In this document: positions 10,601 through 22,175 of the stretch, piece after piece | How positions within the stretch are numbered: the first letter of the stretch is position 1 | Layout: each line of letters begins with the position of its first letter | Source of the DNA: Carettochelys insculpta | Lineage: Eukaryota; Chordata; Testudines; Carettochelyidae | Assembly: GCF_033958435.1 (NCBI RefSeq) | Contig: NC_134152.1 | Span: 23,720,001 to 23,784,000 of the forward strand | Direction: 5' to 3' | Length of the DNA: 64,000 nucleotides | The notes under the pieces: model-generated | Told to the model about the DNA's origin: nothing | Seen by the model: only the letters and a program-made list of their open reading frames with translations | The model's database searches: none | Program-made: the position numbers and the translations under genes

Positions 10601-10926
10601 CTAGGTCAGCAACTCCTGGCACAGGTGCCAAGAGTGGCATGCGAGCTGATTTTCACTGGCATGTGAGGCAGAAGCTCAGCCCCGCCCCTTCTCCCCCATG
10701 CAGCTGGAAGCTTGCTCAAAGCCATGCTGCCTGGGGATTAACAAAAGACTGGCTAATGCTACCAACCACCACCTAAACGGTAAAGCTCTGTGTCTTTGTT
10801 TATTAATGAAGCTGTTGTAAGTAGGACTATTGGTGACTTTAAAAAGCATCACCGGCACTCAGACCATACATAAAGGTCAAAAGGTCAAATTTCAGCACTC
10901 TGCCTTGGAAAGGTCGCTGACCCCTG
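10601..10926. mobile_element. hAT miniature element, diverged copy
   Basis: The left end 'ctaggtcagcaactcctgg' and the right end 'aggtcgctgacccctg' are inverted versions of the CAGGGGTCAGCAACC terminus. The interior ('agtggcatgcgagctgattt', and the poly-exon-like 'aaagctctgtgtctttgttt') matches 48280-48592 in opposite orientation. The 8-bp target duplication is no longer recognisable. Confidence 0.65.
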
Positions 10927-10929
10927 CGC

Positions 10930-12105
10930 TAGGTAGTTATTCAGAGCAGCTAGCCCCAACTGCCAGTCTTGTACAGGCACTGTAAGAATAAGGCCTTCTT
11001 CTGTGACAGCAGTGTAAGGCCTTAAGCAAGCATGGGAAGCCTCTGGCCTGCAGCTTACCTTGATCCAGCCTGGAGCAAGGCTTAGGGTTTCCCCGCCAGT
11101 GGGTTGAGCTGGTGCTCACACTCCAGCCGTGGGATGAGTCTCTGAGCTTTGGTGTTCTCCCTGCAGGAGTGGAGCATGAGCACTGGCTCCCCATTGTGGG
11201 GGGAAGCAGGCCTGGTTATGAAAGTGGCTGAGTTGCAGGCCGGCTCTGCCTGGTGGAAGAGAATGGGGCAGGGAGGTCATGTGCTGCCCTTCCACACCTT
11301 CCCCAGGCTGGAGCCACACGTATTGCCGATAGCACAGGGAAGCTCTGTCTACGCACTTGCCTACAGGCTTTCCCACTGCTGCTCCTATTGGCCAGAAATT
11401 ACAGCCAATGGGAATGGCAGGGGGGAGCACCTGCATGTGCAGAGCAGCATGAAACCACCTGGTTCCCTCCCTGCCCCCGGCCAAACAGGAGCTGCCCCAC
11501 ATAAGTTCCCCAATCCCCTGCCCTGCCCACCCAGATCCCACACCCCACTCCAAGCCTGCTCTTGCAAGCTACCTCCCATTCACGCCCCCACTCTCCACTC
11601 CGAACACTCCTGCACCCTTCCTCCTGCCCAGACCCCACGCCCTCCGCCCCAGCCCAGACTCTTCACCCCACTGCCAGCCTGCTTCCACACCCTACCTTCT
11701 ATCCAGACCCTCAACTACCACCCCAGCTTGCTCACCAGCAGCCACACACACACGTCCCCAAATTTTGGCTTCATCCCAAGGCCTAGGGGAGCCCCCCCCA
11801 CCAGCAGAGTTAATCCAGCTCTGGGTAGAAGCCCTGAACTTCAGCTTCACCTCTGCAGGGCTGGAGGACAAAGGAAGCCTGGAATCCGGGCACCCATAAG
11901 TAGCTCTTTTTTTTCTGCATCTCACTTGGGGAGTCACATCAGTGAGGGGTTTGGTTTTGTTTGTTTGTTTTCTTACTGGGGGGGCCAGGTTAGTGAGGGT
12001 TTGTTTTGTTTTTTGCTTCTCACTTCTCTGTGGCCCACTGGCCCCCAACTTGTTTTTCTGTGGCTCAATGGGCCCTGACCCAAAAAGGTTCCCCACCCCA
12101 GCCTA
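10930..12105. repeat. GC-rich and C-rich dispersed repeat block
   Basis: The stretch 11160-11760 follows the same order as 45280-45760: a CCAATGGGA-type motif, a gcaggcatgtgcag-like block, then a C-rich run of 'cccacaccc' and 'ctgcccaga' phrases. The end (11940-12105: 'ggtttgttttgttt', 'gtggcccactggccccc', 'aaaaggttccccacccc') looks like another hAT-type terminus. A long proline-rich frame here (11149-12078) is compositional. Confidence 0.4.
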
Positions 12106-12429
12106 AAGCCTAAACCAGACTGAAAGAGCAGCAGCCATTAACTAAGAAGCAGGAAGTAGCATCCTCTCCTCACATTTCATCTAAACTACATTCAAATAGT
12201 GTGATACCAGGCTGTTCAGAAGAAGACCTGTCTCTAATGGAACCCAGTATCACCAGATAATGAAATATTATTAAGATAGTTAAAGCAAACTTAGTTTTAT
12301 AACACTCTGGGAAGAAATTTCCTGTCAATAGTTATGGTTGTGAAATCCTTATTCCTTTATTGTTCTATCATTAGAGTTCCCACTTCCCAATTCTTTGTCT
12401 GATCTCTGGTTCTTTAATTGTTTCTGTCG

Positions 12430-13200
12430 CTGTAAATTAATTTTGCTTGGTGTAAATCGGTTAAGGTGGTGCGATATAACTGGTTAGGGAATTATGTTAC
12501 AATATGTTAGTATTGATTAGGAAACTTTTAATAAAATATTTGGTTAAGTAGTAGTAGTAGTAGTAGTATGGTGACGATCTGAAGAAGTGGGTCTGTCCCA
12601 CGAAAGCCCATCACCTAATAAATTATTTTGTTAGTCTTTAAAGTGCTACTGGACCGCTTTTTTATTTGGTTAAGGAATAGCTGAGCAGGACCCAAATTTC
12701 ACTATATAAACTGGGATCCAAGAAGGGGAACCAGTTGGGAAAGAAGGTACGGAAAAATAAGATGTTAAGACCTGGAGGAAGAACTCACCTCCAAGACACA
12801 GCCTAAGAAACAAGCTGCCAAGAATCCTCTGTATGACCATTGGGTTGCAGCAACCATAATCCAGACGAGACTGACCTTCCCTGGCCACTAGGGGAAGTTT
12901 GCCTACCGGATCAGATTGGTGAGCATAGCATTGTATTCTTAACAAGTGCATTCTGCTTGCTTGGTAATTGTTAGTAAATAAAGAATAAAGCTGTTACTGG
13001 GTAAGGTTCTTTCACTGGTGAAAAGTCCTACAGACCTGCAGGAAGTTACACCCTGAGCCATAGGAGCTGGGTGAGAGTGGGCATTTCAGTTGACAGGGTT
13101 ACCCCTTGAGCTCTAGGAACTGGGTAAAGGTGGGCGCTCCAAGAGTATGGGAGTGACAGAATTTTGTGTCAGTGACAGAGCTACCCTTTATTGTTAGCTA
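12430..13200 (+). mobile_element. Probable LTR of an endogenous retrovirus-type element, interrupted
   Basis: It has a TATATAAA box at 12703-12710 and paired AATAAA signals at 12977-12982 and 12984-12989, about 275 bp apart. This is the promoter-to-polyadenylation spacing of an LTR. A Penelope arm splits it at 12549-12663. Outer boundaries were not resolved, and no internal viral genes are present. Alternatively this could be a host promoter fragment, but no exon follows. Confidence 0.5.
12549..12663 (+). mobile_element. Penelope-derived single arm with 11-bp target duplication
   Basis: ATTTGGTTAAG is duplicated at 12538-12548 and 12664-12674. The insert starts with a (TAG)n run and ends in a T-rich tail. 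It carries CTGAAGA (12579-12585), a GTGGG/CCCAC stem (12587-12601) and GAAA (12602-12605), a hammerhead-like core. Confidence 0.85.
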
Positions 13201-14944
13201 ACTACCTCAGTCAGAGCAAGTGTGAGCATGTTGCCTCAAGCTGGAATTCACAACTCCAGACTGGATGTCTACATGTGCATTAAGACAGCTAGATCCCATA
13301 TGCTGAGCTGTGTGAAATCCAGGTCTGTCATCTCTGGCTTGTGGCCCTCTTTTGCTCCTTGTTTGGTAAAATATAAAGACCATAGTTTTATTTCCTTTAT
13401 CCTAGGGCTTGCACAAAGGTGTCTTTGGCAGTGATATGGCCTGATTCCAAAGGCTGAGAACAGACTACCGGGGTGTTATGCTGCATGTGGATCGAGTTGT
13501 TCTGGTTTTGTGACCCATAAAACAATTTAATACACACTGAGAAAAGGCACTGTTAAAACTGTGTCTAAACACAGGATGGTGCTATATAGTCAACACATCC
13601 TCTTTTCAATAGCGTTCAGTCTGTGTTCCTCCCAAATGAATAAACGTAGGAGCTCAACCTGCATTTCCTACTCCAATAAAATTCCCATTGCGTTGCAGAC
13701 AGCAGGTCCTTCTTCTTTTCTCCCCAGTTGTCCTGCCTGCTGCAGCCTGCAGTTCAATGAACCCTGACTGAGGAAGGCTTGCAGGATGTTGGGTGTATTA
13801 TGTAAGAATATAAGCAACCTTGTTTTGAAAGCAGGTGAGTGGGACAACTGATCTAGTAGATAAAGGAGAATATATTCCCAGGCACAGTTCCTTTAAGGCC
13901 TTGGACCAGATTATTCCCTACATGGATGCAGTCCTTGGCATCAAAACAGAGAGGTGGTGGCTTCCATGTCACCTCTGCAGGAGCTGTGGGGCAGGTGCAT
14001 TGCCCCAAAACACATTAGAGCAGCCCTAACTTGTGCATTTGATGCAATAACTGCTATCAGCCACTTCAGTGGGGAAGAATAGCAAGAACACAGATTGGCC
14101 TTGATTACCCTACCTAACGTACAATTCTGCCCCAATGCTGACCTGCCCTGGAACTACGTAAAGCTAGAATCCCATAGAAAGAGCTGATCTTGTGCTGCAG
14201 CACAGCTGTCTAACAACCATGGGGAGCTCTGTCTCTAGACTTCTGCTCTCTCTGTTCATAGTTTTCTGGATTCCCAGTGAAGGTTTAGCTTAACTTCCTC
14301 ACCATATGTCATGCACCTATCGTGAGTCCTGAGCAGGGAGTTTAATCTTCGCTTATTGGTTGTCAAGCAGAGTCTCTGACCTGTTACAATTCAAGAAAAT
14401 CTCTTTGTAAGGACTTCGGTGAAAGTCATGCTGCCAGTTCAGGAAAAGGCTCAGGAGTCAGGAAGCAGTTCAGAGGTGAAGGCCCCTTGCCTAGAGGCCC
14501 AGCCATACATGTGATTTCCCCTGAAATCCCGAGAAATCACAATTTGGAGAGCACTTTGCCCTTTAAGGAAATTACAGCCTGTCATAAGGCGAACTAAAAT
14601 TCACCAAAAGAAGCCATTAAGAATATTTTACTTCATCTTTTGTTTATTTCCATGGTGTTAAGAAAGAAGACAGGATCCCTACCTTCAGAGCTTGCAGTTA
14701 GCTTTTTAAGACCATAAGCCATTAGTATGTGCTTTAGTGCACTGCATGGCATGAAACCTAAGGCTCATTTATATTAGCTTCTAATTTCTATTTATTTAGT
14801 TGCTGCTGGTGCTTACCCAGGTCTCTCCATTGCCCAAATTGGTAGGTACTTGGGAAGATGCAATAAGAGCATATCCTTGTGAATTGCTTCACTCAATCAG
14901 TAATTGTCCATCTATCTATTTTGTTGAAATGCTAATTTTCTAAC
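13200..14944. other. Intergenic, nothing recognised
   Basis: No supported feature. A motif near 14670-14700 ('acaggatccctaccttcaga') resembles a widespread amniote repeat tail, too short to define. Confidence 0.45.
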
Positions 14945-14952
14945 AATAGATA

Positions 14953-15190
14953 GTCTCAGAGGTATAGTCATATTAGTCTGTAGCATCACAAATAACAAGC
15001 AGTCCTGCGGCACCTGAGAGACTCACAAATTTATTAGGTTGTGAGCTTCCATGGGTAAAACCCACCTCATCAGATGGCTTGCTATTTTTCCACTCCCATT
15101 TCCATCTGATGAAGTACATTTTACCCATGAAAACTCATAAACTAATAATTTGTTAGTCTCTAAGGTGTCACTGGACTGCTCGTTATTTGT
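14953..15190. mobile_element. Penelope-derived inverted dimer (family C)
   Basis: Left arm 'cacaaataacaagcagtcct...tgggtaaaacccacctcatc'; right arm 'catctgatgaag...ttacccatgaaaactca...actggactgctcgttatttg' in the reverse orientation, separated by a short spacer around 15075-15105. The flanks AATAGATA (14945-14952) and AATAGACA (15191-15198) look like a decayed target duplication. Confidence 0.7.
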
Positions 15191-15198
15191 AATAGACA

Positions 15199-16849
15199 AG
15201 CAACAGACATCATGACTTGCATTATTAACATAACTCTGAGAATACTGATCCCAGGCCAGTCACTAGAAACCAAAGCTCTGAATTTGCATTGATCCTGCAT
15301 GCACAGTGTCTATGGCTTTTTGTGTTGATTTGTCACTGATAAAGTGGCGACATGGCTTCTTAACATTTTGTGAATGTTTCAGATCTGCCACACTGCAGAA
15401 ACGACTGTATAACTGGAGCAGATATGCTCCTGAAAACAATGACGCTGGCAGGAATTTTGACATGAAGTAGGAGTATATACGTGAGTGCCCTGACTCACAA
15501 GAGTTCTTTGCACTCTTAATTGCCACAGAATTCAATGAAAACTGTCATCACTCAGTACCCCTGAAATTCAGGTTAGCTCTGAGCCCAAACCTGCATTTCT
15601 TGTGTAACCATTGGGAGATTTGGCAGGCAAGGAAATGCATTAGCTGGCTTTTGATCTGTGAATGCTGGTGGTATATGTCTATTAGGCATACGCAGTGCCT
15701 TCTTTTGAAAAAAAAAAAAAAAGGAGGTGCTGGTACTCAGCCAGCTCCTCTCCTAACACCTCCAGCCAATGCCCTGGCTGGGGCTGCTCAGGTGCAGGTA
15801 CTCAATACTGGCATGTACCAGCACAAAAAAGCACCTGTGCATATGAAAAACAGACATTAATTTATACTGATTAACAGTAATGCCAGTTTTGTGTCTATGT
15901 GACTGCTACAGATACAAAGGTGCACTTTGTCTTATACAGACAAGTGAATGAAGTGAATGTAGTCTCTTCACTATTTGCAGTATTGCCTTCTAGCAATTAA
16001 CACAGGCTATAATTTAAATCAAGCTTTAGCATCAAAGCAACTGGGGATAGAATTATGATATCTATTCAGGATAACTTTGTGTTATGCATGACTGCCAAGG
16101 AATCCGCAAGACTGATTGCCAGGATTTCTCTTCTGCAGTTGGGCGGAACATCTGCCAAAAAAGCTCAGTTACAGGCTGGGGTGTAAGTGAGCTGTGCTAT
16201 GCATGACACTATCTGCTTGCAATTTGTGGACATGCCTGTACCAAAAATTACATAAAAGTTCTAACACGCTCTGTTTCTGCAGTTTTTCAAAACAGCTGCC
16301 AAAAATAACTGACAGTTAGCTGATATTCAGCAAGGGGTGCACTTTTGGTCTGGAACCAAGTCCTGGGAAAATGATTGATTAAATGTTGTTGGAGTAATTT
16401 TTAATACACCCATCTCGAAATATTACAATTCTCCTCCTCCTGCATTTAACCATAACACTGTATCAATGGACCAAGTAAATAATTGAGACTTCGCGAAGTC
16501 CCACGAGATGTGCTATAAAATATTTATCAAAGGAGCGAGTAACTTCTATAATTTTCAGACATACCCTAAACTGCTAATATTAAGGATATAAAATTAAGGA
16601 TAATGTTCACTATGATAACATTAGGGAGTTGGTTAATAGGCACTCCATATTAATGGATCACTGGTGATATTTTTATATTTGGCATTGGATGACTCAAGGA
16701 ATGACTCCAAGCACCTTTTTGTCTGTAGCAAGCACAACATTTTTACAAGGCAAGAAATGGTTAATATAGTTGTCCAGCTGGGTGAGAGGCACAGAGAGAT
16801 TCAGTGACAAACTCATGGTTGAGCAGCAAAGCCTTGATCCTGCGGCCTA
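15199..16849. other. Intergenic, nothing recognised
   Basis: No supported gene. An A-run lies near 15708-15722. Confidence 0.5.
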
Positions 16850-17240
16850 CCCACATGTAGTTCATTGCAGGGTCATGGTCTTTGACACTGGCAGACCTGC
16901 CCGCTGCCGGTGGGAGGGCAAAGGGGGACAGTTGCCCTGGATCCCAGCATTTCAAAGGGGCCCAAAGCGCTGGCCACCACCACTGTTGCTTTGGCCATGG
17001 TGGAAGCAGAAGCACTGTCCCCCTTTGAAATGCCACAGCAGTGCTGCTGTGCCACTCTGCGCAGCTCTGGAGAGGAGTGGGACCAACACTATGATCCAAG
17101 TGGTGCTAAGAGCTAACTGCTCTTGGCCCTGCCCCATCTTCCCTTGGCCCCGCCCCTTTGGTGCGCAGAGCTAGGCCCCCCTCCCAGCTTGCCCTGGGGC
17201 TTGCAGTGGTTGTCAGCACCACCGTTGGCAGAGCTGGGTT
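16850..17240. repeat. GC-rich dispersed repeat, copy 2
   Basis: Contains 'ggcagacctgcccgctgcc', 'gggacagttgccctgg' and 'caaaggggcccaaagcgctgg', shared in reverse or diverged form with 39005-39340 and 41690-42010. Class unknown. Confidence 0.5.
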
Positions 17241-17412
17241 GAGTAGCAGGTTTCCTGCTCCCCAATCTCACTAGAATGCAGCTGCCACGCAGCAGATGTA
17301 ATATAGAGATAAAGGAACATAATTCCTCTTGAGTGAGTTACATTTTAGGCCATTAGCACTTTCTGACAATATAGGTTATAGCCTACCTCTTGCTTTTTAA
17401 ATTAACCAGCAA

Positions 17413-17418
17413 TTTATT
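17413..17418 (-). terminator. Candidate polyadenylation signal of the parvalbumin gene
   Basis: AATAAA on the minus strand, 573 nt past the stop codon at 17991-17993. It is the first canonical signal I found downstream; variant signals (AGTAAA-type) occur nearer, so the true 3' end is uncertain. Confidence 0.45.
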
Positions 17419-17990
17419 CCCTGCTATGAGCTATGTGTCAAATCCTCTTACGTTTTTTTTCTAAAAGTCTCACAGCTGGGACTGAATATAGATTATTTTT
17501 AGATACCTTGTTAGCATCCCTTTTCCTCAAGGATCATACAATTAAGCAGAAAGAAAACCAAATCAGAGCAATTAATCACTAAAAGATGTCAGATTATTTA
17601 AGATCATCAAAAGTGTGTCTGAAGTGGGTAGGCTGGAAAATGGGGCTGGGGAACTGGAGAAGAAGATTTGAACCGAGAGAATAAAGACAACAGTGTTTTT
17701 TTTCCAGAGTTTTTTACTAATTTTTTTCCTTCTTCCAGCCACAACTTCAACATTGTGAGTGGTCGAAAATCACAAAGTGCCTGCTTTTACACTGAAAACA
17801 ATGCCACATGACCAAAATACCTGTACATTGCAAGATCTCATAACAGTCCCATACGTGGAGTTAACATACAGGCATTTTACTAATGCCATGAGACAATATA
17901 AAAATGTACAAATACGTGCTGAGTGTGAGGTGCTTGTTGGAGGAGGGAATTTGAAGAGACTGTCCATTGTTGCTTTTGGTCTAATGCTCT

Positions 17991-18016
17991 TTATGCTGTC
18001 ACCAGAGCTTGGAATT
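17991..18016 (-). CDS. OCM: Parvalbumin coding exon 5 (last)
   Basis: This 26-nt exon completes Glu102, the last ligand of the EF calcium loop, then FQALVTA and TAA. The acceptor is 'tttctctcacag' (minus). I found it by searching for a DEFQ-like ending after a 3' splice site; the phase fits exon 4 exactly. Confidence 0.88.
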
Positions 18017-20760
18017 CTGTGAGAGAAATAAAACAAGAAAAGCAGGGAATAAAACTAGATGAAAGTGGTTATTAGTGACTTTGGAAGCAATGGTAAAAAC
18101 TGTCCAGAAATCCAAAATGAGGGCTCACAAAGTTATTCTAAGGAAATATTGGAAGCTGCTGCTAAATTGAAACACAGGGTATGCAGCTGATCTTCTTTCC
18201 TTAAAGTAAGATGCGATGAGGATTGAACTTATAAATTCAGAGTTTGGGAAATCCTGAGTTAAAACTGAATTTCATTTAATTCACTGCACGAGTGTTTCCA
18301 GCTTGAGTAGGAGTTTGCCATGCATATTGAATGTCCTGCAAGAGCCAAGATGAAAGAGTTTGGATTTGGATGGACCTGTCAACTTTGGTCTGAATTTTCT
18401 TGCTTTTGTAGCTTCTAAATGAGACACTGAATGTTAGCAGTGACATAGTTTCAGAGTGAGAAGTGTTATCATTAAGGAGGTGCCTGAGATCTGTGTAAGA
18501 TGATGTCCTATTTGGGATTTATAAGTAGAAGCTACAAGAGCTGCTGCTAAAGCACATTCCTGCTTCTCCTCCTGAACGCCAGCTAAGATTAGCACGTGTG
18601 TCTGTTGGGTGGTTGCCACCTGTCTTAGTCCAGCTGAGACTGCACAGTTTTCAGCAACTTTATCTCCAGTATATGATCTATGATCCTATTTGCTTCCCTG
18701 TGAGTTCAAAAAGAAATTGGCCAGCTAGCCGATATTTTTCCTCATGGGTTTTTTTAAAATAATTTGGTTCAATTTCGCATAGAAGTGCTGCCCTGTGAAA
18801 CTTGCACTTATTGGCTTATTCTCTAGCACAAACTTTGTCAGACAGACTGACTGTGTGCTGAGCGTGTCAATGCATTACATCAATTGTAGCATCCTTTAAA
18901 AACAAGCACAATCAATCTTTTTACTGCATTATTGAGTCTAGGTGGAATGTTCACCTGTGATCTGATGTGCAAGGCATCCACAGCTGTAATTTAAGTCCAT
19001 AGGAGCTGCTGGGTCTCAGCATGTCTGAAGAATCAGACCCCCAGAGTCTGTGGGCCGGATCTTGCATCCATTGAAAGCAATGGCAATGGTCTCATTTACA
19101 TCAGTGGGTGCAGTGGGGCCTAATTCTGCTGCCATGGATACTAGTGACAATAGGAGTGAATTAAAGTTCATGAAACTATGCTCGCGTAAAAGCTGTTTCA
19201 TGAGGAAATTGGACCATTTTACTCCATCTAATTAACTGTACTGTAAATTTACTCTCAGCCCCAAAAAACATATTGAAAACTTACCATCCACTCCGATTTT
19301 GCCATCACCATCAGTGTCACCTGCAGCCATGAAAGCCCTGGTCTCGGCATCGGTTAGGGCTCTGGCAGTTGAGGAGAAATTCTGCAGGAACAGCCTGAAA
19401 TAAAAGAGACATTGCTAAGTGTTATTTCTATTATGGATATGCTACAGACATCAGTCAGGGAGTGCCCCCTCCCTTCTGGGGTCTGGACACAGAGTTCCAA
19501 GATACTGTCTGTTCTCTGAGATGACTTTGGTAGCTCAGCATTTATGTCATTTTCACTCAAATCAACATCCTAAACCCCACAAATGAATAATGTCTAATCT
19601 TAGCATATATGGAAATCCCTAAATGTATTTTACATGGAAGTTCACAAGCTCATGTTCAAACCAAACTCAGAGATAGCCAAGATGTTGGAATTTCTTTAAG
19701 GTAGCAGCAGCTCACAGGACTCAAAGAACATGTAGAAGCCTGCAGCTAAGAAGTAACAGCAGCTAAGCTATACTTACTGAAGTTCATTTTCCTCAATGAA
19801 ACCACTCTTGTCCTGGTCAAGGATTCCAAATATTTTCTTTACCTGGTCAGTAGACTTGCCTTTTAGACCGACCTTGGAGAAGAAAGACTTGTAGTTGAAA
19901 GAGTCAGCAGCTGGGAAAAAAAAACACAAAAACCTGTTGTTTAAAACCTTTTCTCTTAGGTTTATTACAGCTGTATGTAGTTCAGGCACCCATCTGTAAT
20001 TTGTGGCTGCTAGGTTCAAAGCTCAGTTCAGCTCCTGTTGCTTTTTTTTGCTCAGGGAAGCACACTAGACGTGATCTTAGCCAGAGCTTCCCCTTCGACA
20101 ACCTATGGTTGGATACCCTGTGGCCATTCATGTTTCCTCTTGAAATGGACATTCTGCAAAGTCCCTGAAACTTATTTCTAGCTAACTCACAGCTAATAAA
20201 AATAAACAACATTTAGAGCATGTGTGTCTGACATTAAGCCTTTCAGCCAAACCCAAAGCCCTTTCTCCAACTTCCTTCAGTGCCTACACAGGCAAAGGCC
20301 TCAAGAGAAAACAAGTTTCATCCTGAGTCTCCAGATGTCTCATGGAATATACATATATGTGGTTCTAATACTTCAAGGCAGGGCCTCAGTGAGTAAATAA
20401 TTAGGGACAAAACCTCAACTGGTATAAAATTGGTATAATGCACCAGAAGTCAATGGTGCTACATCAAATTTATGCCAGGGAGGATGTGACCCTTTAATGC
20501 CAGTTTGCAGCTGCACATTTAAGGGATCAGTTCCCATAAAAATCCCTGTTGTAGGTCTTTTTGAATTCAGGAGGCTACCTTCTAACGAGGCTGCAAAAAG
20601 GTCTTACAGAGAAGGGAACTGCAGAGAAAATGAAAGCCAGATCATAATAAGATGTAAAAATAAAGTATGGCTCCTCATTTCAGAGGGACTGTACCTTACC
20701 CTGGCAGCTGGAAAGAGCAGCTTCAATGTCTTTAGCAGAAAGGATGTCAGTTATAGCCAT
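17991..20760 (-). CDS. OCM: Parvalbumin beta, oncomodulin / avian-thymic-hormone type
   Basis: This gene encodes a small cytosolic EF-hand protein that binds two calcium ions and acts as a calcium buffer. In birds this type is known from thymus, and oncomodulin is known from outer hair cells. The CDS joins 20760-20700, 19910-19778, 19394-19285 and 18016-17991 (complement), 330 nt, giving 109 residues. That is the standard beta-parvalbumin length, and the exon lengths are those typical of the family. Every intron is GT-AG. The CD loop (D52 to E63, [12 protein letters not shown]) and the EF loop (D91 to E102) both have acidic residues at positions 1, 3 and 12. The AB region begins [13 protein letters not shown], very like chicken avian thymic hormone, and the C-terminus is EFQALVTA. 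The start codon follows GCA with G at +4. No frame damage is visible. Family membership is certain; the choice between OCM and its thymic paralog is not. Confidence 0.95.
19285..19394 (-). CDS. OCM: Parvalbumin coding exon 4
   Basis: 110 nt encoding residues 65 to 101 plus one base: LFLQNF, the helix joining the two EF hands, and the [11 protein letters not shown] calcium loop. Acceptor 'tttatttcag', donor 'gtaag'. Confidence 0.96.
19778..19910 (-). CDS. OCM: Parvalbumin coding exon 3
   Basis: 133 nt encoding residues 21 to 65, including the AB-CD linker ([10 protein letters not shown]) and the CD calcium loop [12 protein letters not shown]. Acceptor 'tttttcccag', donor 'gtaagta'. Confidence 0.96.
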
Positions 20761-20767
20761 TGCTGAA
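20700..20767 (-). CDS. OCM: Parvalbumin exon 2 (start codon exon)
   Basis: Seven nt of 5' UTR, then ATG at 20760-20758 and 20 codons plus one base. Acceptor 'cttattttacag', donor 'gtaaggt'. The coding part is 20760-20700. Confidence 0.95.
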
Positions 20768-21394
20768 CTGTAAAATAAGAATGAGCTATTTAGTCATTAA
20801 AATAACTTCTCCGTCTCTTTCACTCAGGGGCTGTGTTTGAAGTTGTTGGTGGGACAATGTCTGAGAAAGGACACATTATTCGTCTAATTGTAAATGGAGC
20901 ATACAGTAACAGATGTCTGCAGCAGGTGCTTCCACTTGAAGCTGGGGAATGAGTGCGGAATTCCACACGACAGGGTGTAGAGCCAAATATGTCTGGAGAA
21001 CATGGAACGAGCGCAAGTCAAAGGTGTCCAGCACCCCAAAAGTGTATGACTTCTTTGGAAGGATCTTGTTACTCATTTAAAAGGTATTATATAAATAGTC
21101 ACAAATGTATCTACAGAAGACATAAAACAAAGGACCACATTTATCCCTGACGTAGTTCTTGGAGCTGTTTTGCCTAAAACATTTTAAAATCAAATTATGA
21201 TTATCAGTATATGGGCTGATCTTTTAAAAACTGAAAAAAAATTATTTATTTTATTTATTCTAATTTAAATTTAAAGGAACCTAAAAAACACAGGAACATT
21301 CAACCTGTACCTAGCTCCACTGACGTAAATTGAATTACATCAGAGACAAACTTGACAATTCTATAGAAGGCTGATTCTCATGGTAGCTGTCTAG

Positions 21395-21653
21395 GGCTAC
21401 GTCTACGCTTACTGGGAATGTCAGTGGCTCCTACACAATTTTAGGTGCTCCAATTGCGTACCTAAAATCGATTTTGCTGCCGTCGACAATGGTCCCCATT
21501 TTCACTGCAGAATGTCGAGGCGAGTGCTCCTCCCGCCAACATTCCTTGATTCTTGTGGCTTGCAAGGAGTTCTGGGTTCGACATTATGTGAAATGATGCC
21601 CCAGAAGATCAAACCTAAACGTTCAATCTACTGTGGTTAGTGTAGACCTAGCC
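21395..21653. mobile_element. Harbinger-type miniature element in parvalbumin intron 1
   Basis: Left end GGCTACGTCTACGC, right end 'gtgtagacctagcc', flanked by TAG (21392-21394 and 21654-21656). The interior has 'cgattttgctgccgtcgaca', another member of the GGCTACRTCTACAC group. Confidence 0.75.
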
Positions 21654-22009
21654 TAGACGAAAGTTCTTCATAAGCAAGTTGGCCTGTTTAGACTCTGTGC
21701 AGAATAGAATGAGTTGGATTTTTACTCAAATGCCATCATTTTGATAAATTGATGTGCTGAGAGCAAATCTTTCAAACCTGGAGGAGGGATGCCAGCTATT
21801 TCTAAAACAACAGTTTTTAACGAAGATCCCCTTCTCCTCACTGAAGCAAAGACAACTCCAGAGGCTCTGTCTGAGAAAGCTATGTTGATTACCAAAAAGC
21901 TGCTGAGGCCCTAGCTCCCAGTCTATTCTATTCACGTGAGTGTAATTTAGTATTGATCCAATTATACTCCTATAGTATTCTCCACTGAAGATTTCAGAAT
22001 ATATCACAA

Positions 22010-22175
22010 TTATTAATTAATTAAGATTCACAACAATTCTGTAAGGTACCTGCAGACTACTTATGGATGGGGAAGTGAGGCACAGAAAAGTGACTTTCTG
22101 AGGGTCACAGAGATATCTGTGGCAGAACTAAGAATCAAATCCAGATCTCCCAAATCCCATCTCAGTGCTTTCCCC
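22010..22175 (-). repeat. MIR SINE in parvalbumin intron 1
   Basis: The reverse complement follows MIR: 'gatttgattcttagttctg', 'tgtgaccctcagaaagtca', 'tgcctcacttccccatcc', 'aggtaccttacagaattg'. Confidence 0.75.

Noticed and set aside
11149..12078. 309-residue open frame
   Set aside because: Proline, histidine and serine rich, in a C-rich repeat shared with 45115-45790, with no splice or family support. The long frame follows from composition.
19774..20019. Extending parvalbumin exon 3 to the upstream Met at 20019
   Set aside because: A consensus acceptor at 19911-19913 and the exact phase with exon 2 show that the sequence beyond 19910 is intron.
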